The notes under the pieces were generated by a model. That model saw only the letters and a list, made by a program, of their open reading frames with translations, did not search any database and was not told where the DNA came from. Made by a program: the position numbers and the translations under genes. A DNA stretch of 64,000 nucleotides from Acidobacteriota bacterium (GTDB lineage: Bacteria > Acidobacteriota > Thermoanaerobaculia > UBA5066 > Gp7-AA6): the NCBI GenBank assembly GCA_027307335.1, contig DAHUXD010000051.1, forward strand, positions 1 to 64,000, in the 5' to 3' direction. Positions 48,813 to 57,245 of the stretch are shown piece after piece (within the stretch, counting starts at the first letter, position 1; every line of letters starts with the position of its first letter).

Positions 48813-50489
48813 GTGGCGGAACGAACGTCCGGGAGTCGCCTCCTGCCGAGCTGGCTCGCCGGCTATCACGGCGACTGGCTGCGCCCGGATCTCGTCGCGG
48901 GACTGACCGCGGCGGCCGTCGTCATCCCGAAGGCGATGGCCTACGCGACGATCGCCGGTCTGCCGGTCGAAGTCGGCCTCTACACGGCGTTCGTCCCGAT
49001 GCTCGTCTATGCGTTCCTCGGGACGTCGAGCATCCTCTCGGTCAGCACCACGACGACGCTCGCGATCCTGACGGGCGCCGACATGGCCGGGGTCGTCCAG
49101 GCCGGCGGCGCCGACGCCCTTCCGCGGGCCGCCGCGACGCTGACGCTGCTCGTGGGCGCGATTCTCCTCGCGGCCTCGCTGCTCCGGCTCGGCTTCGTCG
49201 CGAACTTCATCTCGGAGCCTGTCCTCGTCGGCTTCAAGGCCGGCATCGGGATCGTCATCGTGCTCGACCAGGTGCCGAAGCTCCTCGGCTTCCACATCCC
49301 CAAGGGCTCCTTCTTCCAGAAGCTCGGCTCGACCGTGACGCACCTGCCGGAGACGTCGATGGCGACGCTCGTCCTCTCCGCGGCGACGATCGTCGTCCTC
49401 GTCGCGCTCGAGCGCTTCCTCCCGAAGCTGCCGGCGCCCCTCGTCGCGATCGCCGCCGGCATCGCGGGAGCGTCGCTCCTCGGCCTCGAGGGGCGCGGCG
49501 TCGAGCTCGTCGGCCACATCCCGAAGGGGCTTCCGTCCGTGATTCTTCCGGACCCGTCGCTGGCCGGCGGCCTCTGGGCGGGCGCGGTGGGCATCGCGCT
49601 GATGAGCTTCACGGAGACGATTGCCGCGGGCCGCGCGTTCGCCCGCAGCGAGGAGCCGCCGACGAGGGCCAACCGCGAGCTCTTCGCGACCGGGATCGGA
49701 AACGCGGCCGGAGCGCTCTTCGGGTCGATGCCCTCCGGCGGCGGCACCTCGCAGACCGCCGTCAACCGTCTCGCCGGTGCGCGCTCGCAGGTGGCGGAGA
49801 TCGTGACGGCGGCCGTCACGCTCGCCACGATGATCTTCCTCGCGCCGCTGATCGGCCGGATGCCGCAGGCGACGCTCGCGGCCGTCGTCGTCGTCTACTC
49901 GATGGGTCTGATCAAGCCGGCGGAGTTCCGCTCGATCGTCCGGATCCGCCGGACCGAGTTCGTCTGGGCGCTCGCCGCGCTGGCGGGCGTGATCGCGCTC
50001 GGGACATTGAAGGGGATCGTGATCGCGATCATCCTCTCGCTCGGCGCTCTCGCGCACCAGGTCGCCAATCCGCCGGTCTACCGGCTCGGCCGCAAGCCCG
50101 GCACGAACGTCTTCCGTCCCCGGACCAGGGAGCATCCCGAGGACGAGACGTTCCCCGGCCTGCTCATCGTGCGGCTCGAGGGCCGCGTGTTCTTCGCCAA
50201 CGCGGATCGCATCGCCGAGAAGATGCGCGCGCTCGCGGAGGAGGAGGCCCCGCGGGTGGTCGCGATCGACATGAGCGCCGTCTTCGACCTCGAGTACACG
50301 GCGCTGAAGATGCTGATCGAGGCGGAGAAGAGGCAGCGCGACCGGGGCGTCGAGGTGTGGCTCGTGGGCCTCGTGCCGGCGGTCCTCGCGATGGTCCAGC
50401 GCTCTTCGCTCGGCGAGACCCTCGGCCGCGAGCGCCTGCTCTTCAACCTCGAGACGGCGGTCGAGCGTTACCGGGCTCGGGCGAAATAG
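48813..50489 (+). CDS. SulP-family anion transporter with STAS domain
   Basis: The protein has 558 residues from GTG 48813, 7 bases after the PPK2 stop. About 12 membrane segments are followed by a C-terminal STAS domain near 440-550 (LLIVRLEGRVFFANADRI...VVAIDMSAVFDLEYTALKMLIEAE). The first part, PDLVAGLTAAAVVIPKAMAYATIAGLPVEVGLYTAFVP, is diagnostic for SulP. The substrate could be sulfate, bicarbonate or an organic acid. Confidence 0.92.
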   Translation: MAERTSGSRLLPSWLAGYHGDWLRPDLVAGLTAAAVVIPKAMAYATIAGLPVEVGLYTAFVPMLVYAFLGTSSILSVSTTTTLAILTGADMAGVVQAGGADALPRAAATLTLLVGAILLAASLLRLGFVANFISEPVLVGFKAGIGIVIVLDQVPKLLGFHIPKGSFFQKLGSTVTHLPETSMATLVLSAATIVVLVALERFLPKLPAPLVAIAAGIAGASLLGLEGRGVELVGHIPKGLPSVILPDPSLAGGLWAGAVGIALMSFTETIAAGRAFARSEEPPTRANRELFATGIGNAAGALFGSMPSGGGTSQTAVNRLAGARSQVAEIVTAAVTLATMIFLAPLIGRMPQATLAAVVVVYSMGLIKPAEFRSIVRIRRTEFVWALAALAGVIALGTLKGIVIAIILSLGALAHQVANPPVYRLGRKPGTNVFRPRTREHPEDETFPGLLIVRLEGRVFFANADRIAEKMRALAEEEAPRVVAIDMSAVFDLEYTALKMLIEAEKRQRDRGVEVWLVGLVPAVLAMVQRSSLGETLGRERLLFNLETAVERYRARAK

Positions 50490-50532
50490 GTCCGCATTCT
50501 GGCCGCGTCGTCGGCCGGCGTCTTTCTCTCGC

Positions 50533-50589
50533 GACCTCGGCCCGGCTGTGCCCGGCCCGAGGTCCCGGCGCGGCGTCTCCCCGCCGCGC
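50533..50589. repeat. Two-hairpin palindromic repeat, copy 1 (intergenic)
   Basis: Stem 1 is GACCTCGG (50533-50540) with CCGAGGTC (50557-50564). Stem 2 is GCGCGGCG (50568-50575) with CGCCGCGC (50582-50589) and loop TCTCCC. It lies between the convergent SulP and exported-repeat genes, touching the latter's TAA, so it may also terminate both. The same two-stem layout and much of the sequence recur at 53207-53269. Confidence 0.7.
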
Positions 50590-51342
50590 TTAGGGCTGCG
50601 GCGTCGGGACGGGCGCCGCCTTTGGCACGTCGCCGGGCGACGCCTGCACCGCGGAGGGAGGAGCCCAGGCGTCGCTGACGCCCGGCTGCCCCTGGTAGAG
50701 CCAGTTGCCCTGAGAGTCCTGCCCGGGCGCCGGCGCTCCCTGGGCCGGGGCCGGCTCCGCTCCGGGGATGACGGTCACGTTGCCGGTGCCCTCCATCGGG
50801 AGGTCGTCGATGCGGGCCGCGCCCTTCTCCTGCTGCTGGGCCTTGAACGCGTCGAGGCCCGTCAGCTTCGTGATCTTCGCGACGTCCGACTGGCGCAGGC
50901 TCATGAGATCGCCGCCGAGCCATTTCTTGAACGTGTAGGTCTTGCCCTTCAGCGCCGGCTCGCCGGCCGCGATGATCCTGCCCGACGGGACGAGGTCGAC
51001 CTGGTAGACGACTTCCGCGTTGAGGTCGTTGGTGCGCGGGTGGATGCCCTTGACCTTGTCCTTCGCGAGCTTCACGGTCGTGCGCTCCGGCCAGACCGTG
51101 AAGAAGTACGCGTTGCCGATCTGGCGCGGCTTGCCGATCGCGAACGCATGGCCCGTCGGGATCAGGTCGATCTGGTAGATCACGAGCGGCGCCTTCGGCG
51201 CGCCGTCGGGCGCGGGGGTCGGGGCGGCGGTGGACGGCCCTCCCTGGAGCGCGGGCGCCGGCTTTACGGGCTGGGCTTGGCGTGCGCCCAGGGGAGCGGC
51301 GGCCAGGACGACCGCGGTGAGCACACCGGTCCAGATTCTCAT
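50590..51342 (-). CDS. Exported protein with two related repeats, unknown
   Basis: I chose ATG 51340-51342 with GGAGG 8 bases upstream; the long track ORF is another frame of the next gene. The 250 residues have a signal peptide, then two related units: YQIDLIPTGHAFAIGKPRQI and YQVDLVPSGRIIAAGEPALK, each about 60 residues. A Pro/Ala/Gln-rich tail follows. No family is recognised. The repeat suggests an internal duplication of a small beta domain. Confidence 0.65.
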   Translation of the reverse strand: MRIWTGVLTAVVLAAAPLGARQAQPVKPAPALQGGPSTAAPTPAPDGAPKAPLVIYQIDLIPTGHAFAIGKPRQIGNAYFFTVWPERTTVKLAKDKVKGIHPRTNDLNAEVVYQVDLVPSGRIIAAGEPALKGKTYTFKKWLGGDLMSLRQSDVAKITKLTGLDAFKAQQQEKGAARIDDLPMEGTGNVTVIPGAEPAPAQGAPAPGQDSQGNWLYQGQPGVSDAWAPPSAVQASPGDVPKAAPVPTPQP

Positions 51343-51404
51343 GGAGAAGTCCTCCTCTGTTCCGAGATTCGCGAGCAGTGTACCCGGCGCGTCGCGAAAA
51401 AGAT

Positions 51405-53534
51405 CTAGTTCAAACGGATCGACAGCGCCACGCTCAGGATCTCCTTCGCGGCGAAGGGCTGCGAGCTCCAGGCGATCGTGGGCGCCTGGACGAGGATGTC
51501 GACGATCCCCGCGTTGAAGGCGATGCCGAGGCGCGAGCCGGCCTGGAGGTAGTACTGGCCGCCCGGCGAGCCGTGGACTCCCGGCGAAGTGTCGATCTCC
51601 GAGTCGCCGCGAACCTTGGGTCCGCCCTCGACGCGCACCGGCGTGAGCGACAGTCCCAGCACGCGGAGCGCGTACCAGCGCAGATCGAGCGCGAGGACGC
51701 CGGTGAGATAGGCCGAATCGCCCGAGGTCCGCCGCGCGCCGATCGAGAGCGAGCCGCCCGGCGCCCAGACGAACCGGCCGCCCCAGCGGTCCCGGTCCCA
51801 CAGGACCATGCCGTCGATCGACCCCGCTCCGTACGGCCGCCCTTCCACGACGAGGGACGGCGGTTCGACCGTCGTGACCGCGGTGCCGACGTACCAGCTC
51901 GCGGCCCTTCCCTCGAGCCGCCCGTAAGGAGCGTCCGGCGGGGACCACGTCTCGTCCGTCCTCTCGACCTTGTCGGTGTGATGACTGATGAGCGAGCCCC
52001 CGGCGAACCTCGGCGACGTCAGCGCCCAGCTCACGCCGAGGCCGACCGACCACTCGGCGGCGGGCTTGCGCCAGTCGATCTCGAGCGGACCGTGCAGCGT
52101 CAGCGCGAAACGATCGTTCACGATGTAGTCGAACCGGAAGAAGTCGGAGACGACCTCGGAGCCCGTCCCCTGGCCGCCGAACGCCACGCGCCAGGCCGCG
52201 GGCGTGAACCCGAGCGCCGCGCGCTTCCCGAGCGGAAGAGCGAGGTCGAGCTCGAGACCGGCGAGGCCCGCGCCCGAGCCGTCGTCGTAGTGGCGGTAGC
52301 CGAGCTCGCCCGCGAGCGCGTAGACGAAGGGATTCAGCTCCCAGCTGTACTTGAAGAGCGTTCCCTTCGCGGTGACGTCGAGGAACTTTCGCGTGACGTT
52401 GTACGTCGAGTCGAGCCCCAGGAAAGCGTAGGAGCCGGGAGACAGATCGGGCGGCTGCTTCTGCCGGCACTCGTCGCCCTCGCACGGATACGCCGCGGCG
52501 AACCAGCGTTCCTCGAATTCGCGCCACGCGGGGGACTGCTCCGGCGCCGGAGCCGACGCCGACGGAGCGGCCTTCCGGGACATGCGCAGCTCGCGCACGA
52601 CGACGAGCAACTCCACGATCGCCCGTCGTGCTCGGTCGCCGTCCTCCGAGAGGCACTCGAACGGGACCATGTAGGGGAAGTCGACGAGGTCCTTGCAGTG
52701 GCGGCCGCCGGCGACGACCTTCTCCTCGATCACGTAGGTCTTGTCCCGATGGTCGTCCCAGTTGTGGAACGCGGAGTCGGGGATCTTCGCGACCTTCTCC
52801 GGCGTCAGGCCTGGCAGGCGCGTCAGCGGCTTCCAGACGCGCAGCTCCTCGATCCCGCCGCCGTCGGGCCGGCGCTGCGTGTGGGCACCCGAGAACGAAT
52901 CGCCGACCGCGTGCATCAGCTCGTACAGCCCGTATCCGCTCTGGCGGGTGCCGGGCCCGCCGTCGAGAACGACCTGCCGCATCAGGTCGTCGAGGAGGTC
53001 CCGGCAGCGCACGAGGGCGGAGGTCGCGAGCGCGCGGGGGATCTCCGTGCCCTCGATCTTCTCGGAGTCGGCGTCATCGAGCTTCGCCATGAAGTGGAAG
53101 CACTGACCCGCGTCCGAGAACTGGCGCCGGAACGCGGCGTCGGGCTGGTCGGTCAGCGGCTTCGGCCAGTCGAGGAGGGGATTGGAGGCGGAGGCGTCTC
53201 CTTCTCGGAACTCCGGCCCGGGCTCAGTCGCCCGGCCCGAAGTTCCGACGCGGCGTTCCCTCGCCGCGTGGGCGCAGAACCCCGGCGGATGGCTGTCCCA
53301 CCCGAAGCAGAGCGGCGGCGCGAGGTCCCCGTCGTTGAGCAGATCGCGCAGAACGTCCGGCCGCGGCGGCTGGCCGTCGTCACCGTCGACGAGGCTGCGA
53401 TACACGAGCGCCTCGATCACGACGTGGCCCTTGCTGTCGAACGCGGCGGCGGAGGCGGAAAGAAGGATCGACGCGAGGACGAGCGCGAGGGAGCGCCTCC
53501 CCGGGCTCAAGCGGCCTCGATCCAACCCATCCAT
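51405..53534 (-). CDS. S1/P1-nuclease/phospholipase C-like protein with barrel-like C-terminal half
   Basis: I place the start at ATG 53532-53534, giving 709 residues with a signal peptide (LALVLASILLSASAAA) and a mature end FDSKGH. His/Asp ligands of an S1/P1 or zinc-phospholipase fold can be seen, notably ELMHAVGDSFSGAHTQR near 205-220 and DSAFHNWDDHRDK. From about residue 330 the sequence becomes strand-rich like an outer-membrane barrel (FLGLDSTYNVTRKF...LGLDLALPLGKR-like). The reading frame contains a palindromic repeat insert near residues 90-110. Catalysis is inferred, not proved. Confidence 0.65.
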   Translation of the reverse strand: MDGLDRGRLSPGRRSLALVLASILLSASAAAFDSKGHVVIEALVYRSLVDGDDGQPPRPDVLRDLLNDGDLAPPLCFGWDSHPPGFCAHAARERRVGTSGRATEPGPEFREGDASASNPLLDWPKPLTDQPDAAFRRQFSDAGQCFHFMAKLDDADSEKIEGTEIPRALATSALVRCRDLLDDLMRQVVLDGGPGTRQSGYGLYELMHAVGDSFSGAHTQRRPDGGGIEELRVWKPLTRLPGLTPEKVAKIPDSAFHNWDDHRDKTYVIEEKVVAGGRHCKDLVDFPYMVPFECLSEDGDRARRAIVELLVVVRELRMSRKAAPSASAPAPEQSPAWREFEERWFAAAYPCEGDECRQKQPPDLSPGSYAFLGLDSTYNVTRKFLDVTAKGTLFKYSWELNPFVYALAGELGYRHYDDGSGAGLAGLELDLALPLGKRAALGFTPAAWRVAFGGQGTGSEVVSDFFRFDYIVNDRFALTLHGPLEIDWRKPAAEWSVGLGVSWALTSPRFAGGSLISHHTDKVERTDETWSPPDAPYGRLEGRAASWYVGTAVTTVEPPSLVVEGRPYGAGSIDGMVLWDRDRWGGRFVWAPGGSLSIGARRTSGDSAYLTGVLALDLRWYALRVLGLSLTPVRVEGGPKVRGDSEIDTSPGVHGSPGGQYYLQAGSRLGIAFNAGIVDILVQAPTIAWSSQPFAAKEILSVALSIRLN
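53207..53269. repeat. Two-hairpin palindromic repeat, copy 2 (inside a CDS)
   Basis: Stem 1 is GGAACTCCGGCCCGGG with CCCGGCCCGAAGTTCC (two mismatches, loop CTCAGTCG). Stem 2 is ACGCGGCG with CGCCGCGT (loop TTCCCT). The order, spacing and orientation are those of copy 1. It is a 63-base (21-codon) unit read in frame on the minus strand, adding the segment RERRVGTSGRATEPGPEF to the S1/P1-like protein. Confidence 0.7.
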
Positions 53535-53539
53535 TCCTG
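53499..53539. repeat. 41-bp repeat matching the 3' end of the AI-2E-family gene
   Basis: This segment matches 59146-59186 at 36 of 41 positions, ungapped. At 59 kb it encodes the last residues of the AI-2E-family gene (QEWMSRIEAA-stop). Here the same frame would read QEWMGWIEAA-stop, while the S1/P1-like gene starts inside it in another frame. It looks like the relic of a duplicated gene end. Confidence 0.6.
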
Positions 53540-53620
53540 AGCGGGCGAGGGCGGTGAGATCGCCTCGTTGGGCCGAGATCTCGGGCTCGGCCAGGAGGAC
53601 AGTCCGTCGACAAGACGACC

Positions 53621-54532
53621 TCAAGCGAGGAGGGCGCATTCGGGCGGGAGCGCCAGCGTGAGGCGCTTCGGCAAAAGCTCGAATCGAAATCGCGTTCCCG
53701 AGACGGGTTCACCATCGAGGTTGATCTGGAGGGTCTCATCGGTCTCGACCTCGACCTGCGCCAGGCGCGCGCCGACGACCGCGTGTTGAATCGCGTCGGG
53801 GCCGTGACGAAGCAGCGCGCGCAGCGCATGCGGCACTTCGTCGTTCGGCAATTTGGGAAGGACCCGGACGTCCAGCAGTCCGTCGTCGAGCAACGCCTCC
53901 GGGCAGAGCGGATGGCCGCCGCCCGCCTGGCGCCCGTTGCCAATGGCCAGCACCAGGAATTCGCCTTCCCATCCGAATCCCGGGCCCCTCAGCCGTCCGC
54001 GTGAGGGACGGATGGAATTGAAATGAGTCAATCCGGTCAGGAGATAGGCCGCACCGCCGAGCAGGCGTTTTAACTCCGGTGGCGTCGCGGTCGTCAGCGA
54101 CGCGCCGAATCCGCCGGTGGCGACGTTGAGGAAAGGACGCCCATCGACGCGCCCGACGTCCACCCTCGCCTCGGATCCGGACACGGCCAGAAGCAAGGCC
54201 TCCGAAGGGTCGAGCGGGATTCCACAGGCGCGTGCCAGATCGTTCGCCGTGCCGAGGGGCATGATCGCCAGCCGGGGTGGTTTCCGGTCCGATGGCGCCA
54301 GGAGCCCGGCCACGACGCCGTTGACGGTTCCGTCCCCGCCGGCGGCGACGACGACCTCGAACCCCTCGCTCGCCGCGCGGCGCGCGAACCGCTCCGCGTC
54401 GGTCCCCTCCCAGGTGACCCCCACCTCGATCTCCAGAGCGTCGCCGCGGGCCGCTCCCACGGCCGCGCGGACGTCCTCCCGCCCGGCCGCCTTGCCGTTC
54501 AGAACGATGAATGCGGATCGGGCGAGGCTCAT
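53621..54532 (-). CDS. YegS/diacylglycerol-kinase-family lipid kinase
   Basis: I use ATG 54530-54532; the much longer track ORF runs antisense to the sigma-54 gene. The 303 residues carry the kinase glycine motif VVAAGGDGTVNGVVAGL, MPLGTANDLARA and VATGGFGASL, typical of YegS/BmrU/DgkB. It phosphorylates a lipid such as diacylglycerol or phosphatidylglycerol at the inner membrane. It is divergent from the sigma-54 activator gene. Confidence 0.92.
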   Translation of the reverse strand: MSLARSAFIVLNGKAAGREDVRAAVGAARGDALEIEVGVTWEGTDAERFARRAASEGFEVVVAAGGDGTVNGVVAGLLAPSDRKPPRLAIMPLGTANDLARACGIPLDPSEALLLAVSGSEARVDVGRVDGRPFLNVATGGFGASLTTATPPELKRLLGGAAYLLTGLTHFNSIRPSRGRLRGPGFGWEGEFLVLAIGNGRQAGGGHPLCPEALLDDGLLDVRVLPKLPNDEVPHALRALLRHGPDAIQHAVVGARLAQVEVETDETLQINLDGEPVSGTRFRFELLPKRLTLALPPECALLA

Positions 54533-54622
54533 GAAGAGACGGTTTGGACAGTGTAAAGGACACCTTGATAAGTCAGGGACGGCTTGATAACGAATTCTCG
54601 GCGGGAGGATGATTTCGGGAAG

Positions 54623-56047
54623 ATGAGTCTCCCTGAGGACGGCGCCGGCTCCGCCGCGGAGCGGGAGCTCCGGACGATTCTCGACACCATACCCGCGTTC
54701 GTCTGGACGGCACGCCCCGATGGCGCCCTCGACTTCGTCGCGGGCAGCTGGCTCGAGCACGTCGGGCGGGGGGAGCCGGCGCTCGGCTGGGAGTGGACGA
54801 GCCAGGTGCATCCGGACGATCGCGACCGCGCGGTGCGGGACTGGCGGAGCGCGGTCGCCTCGGGAACCCGGTTCGGCATCGAACTGCGGTTCCCCGACCC
54901 CGATGGGAAGTATCGATGGCACCTCGCGCGGGCCGTTCCCCTGCGCGACGACGCGGGGCAGGTCTTGCGCTGGTATGGAACGCTCACCGACATCGAGGAT
55001 CTCAAGCGCGCGGAGCAGGAACTCCGCGAGCTGAAGGACCGGCTCCTCAGCGAGAACATCGCCTTGCGGGACGAGGTCGACCAGGCGTCGATGTTCGAGG
55101 AGATTGTTGGCTCCTCGTCGGCGCTGCGCCGCGCCCTGATGCTCGTGGGCAAGGTGGCGGGTACCGATTCCACCGTGCTCCTCACCGGCGAAACCGGCAC
55201 TGGCAAGGAGCTGATCGCCCGGGCCATTCACAAGCGGTCGCCGCGCGCGTCGCGGCCCTTCGTGTCCGTCAATTGCGGCGCGACGCCGCCGTCGCTCATC
55301 GCCTCGGAGCTGTTCGGACACGAGAAGGGGGCCTTCACCGGCGCGGTGCAGCGCCACCTCGGCCGATTCGAGGTCGCGGAGGGAGGGACCCTCTTCCTCG
55401 ACGAAGTGGGCGAACTGCCGCCGGAGACGCAGGTCGCCTTGCTTCGGGTCCTGCAGGAACGGACGTTCGAGCGCGTGGGGAGCACGCGGATGATTCCCGT
55501 CGACGTTCGGGTGATCGCCGCGACGAACCGCGATCTCGAACGCGCGATCGCGGATGGGTCGTTTCGAGCCGATCTCTACTATCGGCTCAGCGTGTTCCCG
55601 ATTCGCCTGCCTCCGCTTCGCGAACGGACCGAGGACATTCCGCTGCTCGTCGAGTATCTGACCCAGCGGTATGCGTCCAGGGTGGGAAAGAAAATCAGGA
55701 GCGTGAATCGGCGGACGATCGATCTTCTCACGGCGTACTCCTGGCCCGGAAACGTGCGCGAGTTGCAGAACATCATCCAGCGCGCGGTGATCCTCAGCGA
55801 GGGGACGCTCGAAATCGATGCGACCTGGCTGAGCCGGGGATCGACCCCACCACCCGAGGGCACACTTCGTCTCGCCCGCGCGAGCGCCGGCGAAGAGAAG
55901 AACGCGATCGAAAAGGCACTGACCGCTTCTCGGGGCCGTGTCGCCGGTCAGGACGGGGCGGCGGCCAGGCTCGGAATCCCCCGGTCGACGCTCGAGTCGA
56001 GGATTCTGGCGCTCCGCATCGACAAGCACCGGTTCAAAACGCTCTAA
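54623..56047 (+). CDS. PAS-AAA+-Fis sigma-54-dependent activator
   Basis: I prefer ATG 54623 over the upstream TTG 54584; both lie in the same frame. The 474 residues have a PAS domain (about 20-140; [43 protein letters not shown]) and a short coiled linker. The AAA+ domain follows with [29 protein letters not shown] and the sensor region [10 protein letters not shown] Fis-type HTH lies at the end ([16 protein letters not shown]). GAFTGA contacts sigma-54. A palindrome and a sigma-54 promoter follow directly, so the stress operon is the probable target. Confidence 0.92.
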   Translation: MSLPEDGAGSAAERELRTILDTIPAFVWTARPDGALDFVAGSWLEHVGRGEPALGWEWTSQVHPDDRDRAVRDWRSAVASGTRFGIELRFPDPDGKYRWHLARAVPLRDDAGQVLRWYGTLTDIEDLKRAEQELRELKDRLLSENIALRDEVDQASMFEEIVGSSSALRRALMLVGKVAGTDSTVLLTGETGTGKELIARAIHKRSPRASRPFVSVNCGATPPSLIASELFGHEKGAFTGAVQRHLGRFEVAEGGTLFLDEVGELPPETQVALLRVLQERTFERVGSTRMIPVDVRVIAATNRDLERAIADGSFRADLYYRLSVFPIRLPPLRERTEDIPLLVEYLTQRYASRVGKKIRSVNRRTIDLLTAYSWPGNVRELQNIIQRAVILSEGTLEIDATWLSRGSTPPPEGTLRLARASAGEEKNAIEKALTASRGRVAGQDGAAARLGIPRSTLESRILALRIDKHRFKTL

Positions 56048-56070
56048 CCGTCCAGCCCGGCAAGATCGGC

Positions 56071-56085
56071 TGTCGAGTCTCGACA
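56071..56085. promoter_or_regulatory. Candidate enhancer palindrome for the sigma-54 activator
   Basis: TGTCGAG-T-CTCGACA is a perfect 7-bp inverted repeat with one central base. It lies 24 bases after the activator stop and about 75 bases upstream of the -24 element. Position and symmetry suit a Fis-type dimer binding site. No second copy is seen in this gap. Confidence 0.55.
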
Positions 56086-56146
56086 TTCGTCGGGTTTCGT
56101 CACTCGCTTTCCAGGTCTAAGTCTATTTAATTCAGTTATTTAGTTC

Positions 56147-56161
56147 TGGCACTCGCCTTGC
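56147..56161 (+). promoter_or_regulatory. Sigma-54 (-24/-12) promoter
   Basis: TGGCAC-TCGCC-TTGC matches the RpoN consensus TGGCACN5TTGC at every fixed position. It follows an AT-rich stretch (CTATTTAATTCAGTTATTTAG) that stands out in this GC-rich window. Counting from the -24 GG, transcription should begin near 56173, just before the STAS gene. Confidence 0.9.
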
Positions 56162-56176
56162 CATCTTACGGGCTCG

Positions 56177-56452
56177 ATGGTGATGAGAGTCGATTCCGTT
56201 TCCGATCGAGCGCGGACGATTTTCGTGCTCATCGGGAGGATCAACTCGCCGGAAGTGCAGGAGTTGAAGACGAGGATGGCCGAAAACGGGAACCGCGTCG
56301 CGCTCGACCTCCAGGAGGTGCGGCTCGTCGACCTCGACGCGGTGCGGTTTCTCGCCTCGGCGGAGCGGAGCGGGGTCGAGCTTCGTCGGGTGCCCGATTA
56401 CGTCCGCGAGTGGATCCAGCTGGAGAAGCGAAGGCTCAGTGATCTCGAGTGA
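56177..56452 (+). CDS. Small STAS-domain-like protein
   Basis: The protein has 91 residues. The pattern TIFVLIGRINSPEVQELKTRM, VALDLQEVRLVDLDAVRFLASAE and VELRRVPDYVREWI fits a STAS/anti-sigma-antagonist fold. The Ser/Thr phosphorylation site is replaced (LVDLDAVRF). ATG 56177 or 56183 lies only about 5-11 bases after the predicted start of transcription, so the mRNA may be nearly leaderless. It is the first gene of the sigma-54 operon, possibly a regulator of its output. Confidence 0.75.
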   Translation: MVMRVDSVSDRARTIFVLIGRINSPEVQELKTRMAENGNRVALDLQEVRLVDLDAVRFLASAERSGVELRRVPDYVREWIQLEKRRLSDLE

Positions 56453-56496
56453 GCGGCGCGTCGCCGCTTCACGAATTCGAAAGGGGGATGGGAATC

Positions 56497-57216
56497 ATGG
56501 AACGGATGTTGGTGGTGGTCTTCGACAACGAGAAGAAGGCGTACGAAGGACGATCGGCGCTGACCCAGCTCCAGAAAGAGGGCAGCATCACGATTTTCGC
56601 CGGAGCGGTGGTGGCGAAGCACGCCGATGGCACGGTCGACTTCAAGCGGATCGATGACTTCGAGCCGACCGGAACGCTCGGCGGGACCGCCGTCGGCAGC
56701 CTCATTGGACTGCTGGGGGGACCGGTCGGAGTCGCCATCGGCGGCGCCTCGGGTCTCGCGCTCGGCGCTCTCTACGACGTCGAGACGGCACGCGTCGGCA
56801 GCGATTTCCTCGAGGACGTCTCGAAGACGCTGACGCCGAACAAGGTCGCGGTCGTCGCCGAAGTCGAGGAGGAGTGGACGACCCCGGTCGACGCGCGGAT
56901 GGAGCAGCTCGGCGGGACCGTGTTACGCCGCGCGCTCTGGCAGGTGGAGGAGCAGACTCGGCGTGAGGAGATCGCCGCGATGAAGGCGGATCTCGCGCAG
57001 CTCAAGAGTGAGGCCGCGAAGGCCCATGCCGACCGCAAGGCGAAGCTCGAGAAGAAGATCTACGAGCTTGCCGCGAAAATCGACGCGCAGGACAAGAAAG
57101 CGACGGAGCGGCTGAATGCTTTCGAGGCACGCCAGAAGACGAAAAAGGCTCTGCTGAAGAAGAACGCCACGGCCGCCGGCCGGGCGCTCAAGGAACTGGC
57201 GCAGACCCCGGTCTGA
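56497..57216 (+). CDS. DUF1269 protein with glycine-zipper segment, copy A
   Basis: I choose ATG 56497 (MERMLVVVFDNEKKAYEG) by match with its paralog; GGGGGATGGG lies upstream. The 239 residues have an N-terminal DUF1269 fold, a Gly-rich hydrophobic stretch (GTAVGSLIGLLGGPVGVAIGG) near 70-95, EVEEEWTTPVDARMEQLGGTV, then a long Lys/Ala/Glu coiled coil (about 150-235). DUF1269 proteins are stress-associated, probably membrane-interacting. The paralog sits two genes on. Confidence 0.85.
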   Translation: MERMLVVVFDNEKKAYEGRSALTQLQKEGSITIFAGAVVAKHADGTVDFKRIDDFEPTGTLGGTAVGSLIGLLGGPVGVAIGGASGLALGALYDVETARVGSDFLEDVSKTLTPNKVAVVAEVEEEWTTPVDARMEQLGGTVLRRALWQVEEQTRREEIAAMKADLAQLKSEAAKAHADRKAKLEKKIYELAAKIDAQDKKATERLNAFEARQKTKKALLKKNATAAGRALKELAQTPV

Positions 57217-57245
57217 CGCCGGACGGCAAGAAGGAGGAAATCGAA

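Noticed and set aside
54564-54590. Direct repeat CTTGATAA (two copies 19 bases apart) upstream of the activator gene
   Set aside because: Too short and without symmetry; it could be chance in a locally AT-rich stretch. Not reported as an operator.
53621-56086. 821-residue minus-strand ORF
   Set aside because: Only its last 303 residues are the lipid kinase; the rest runs antisense to the sigma-54 activator.
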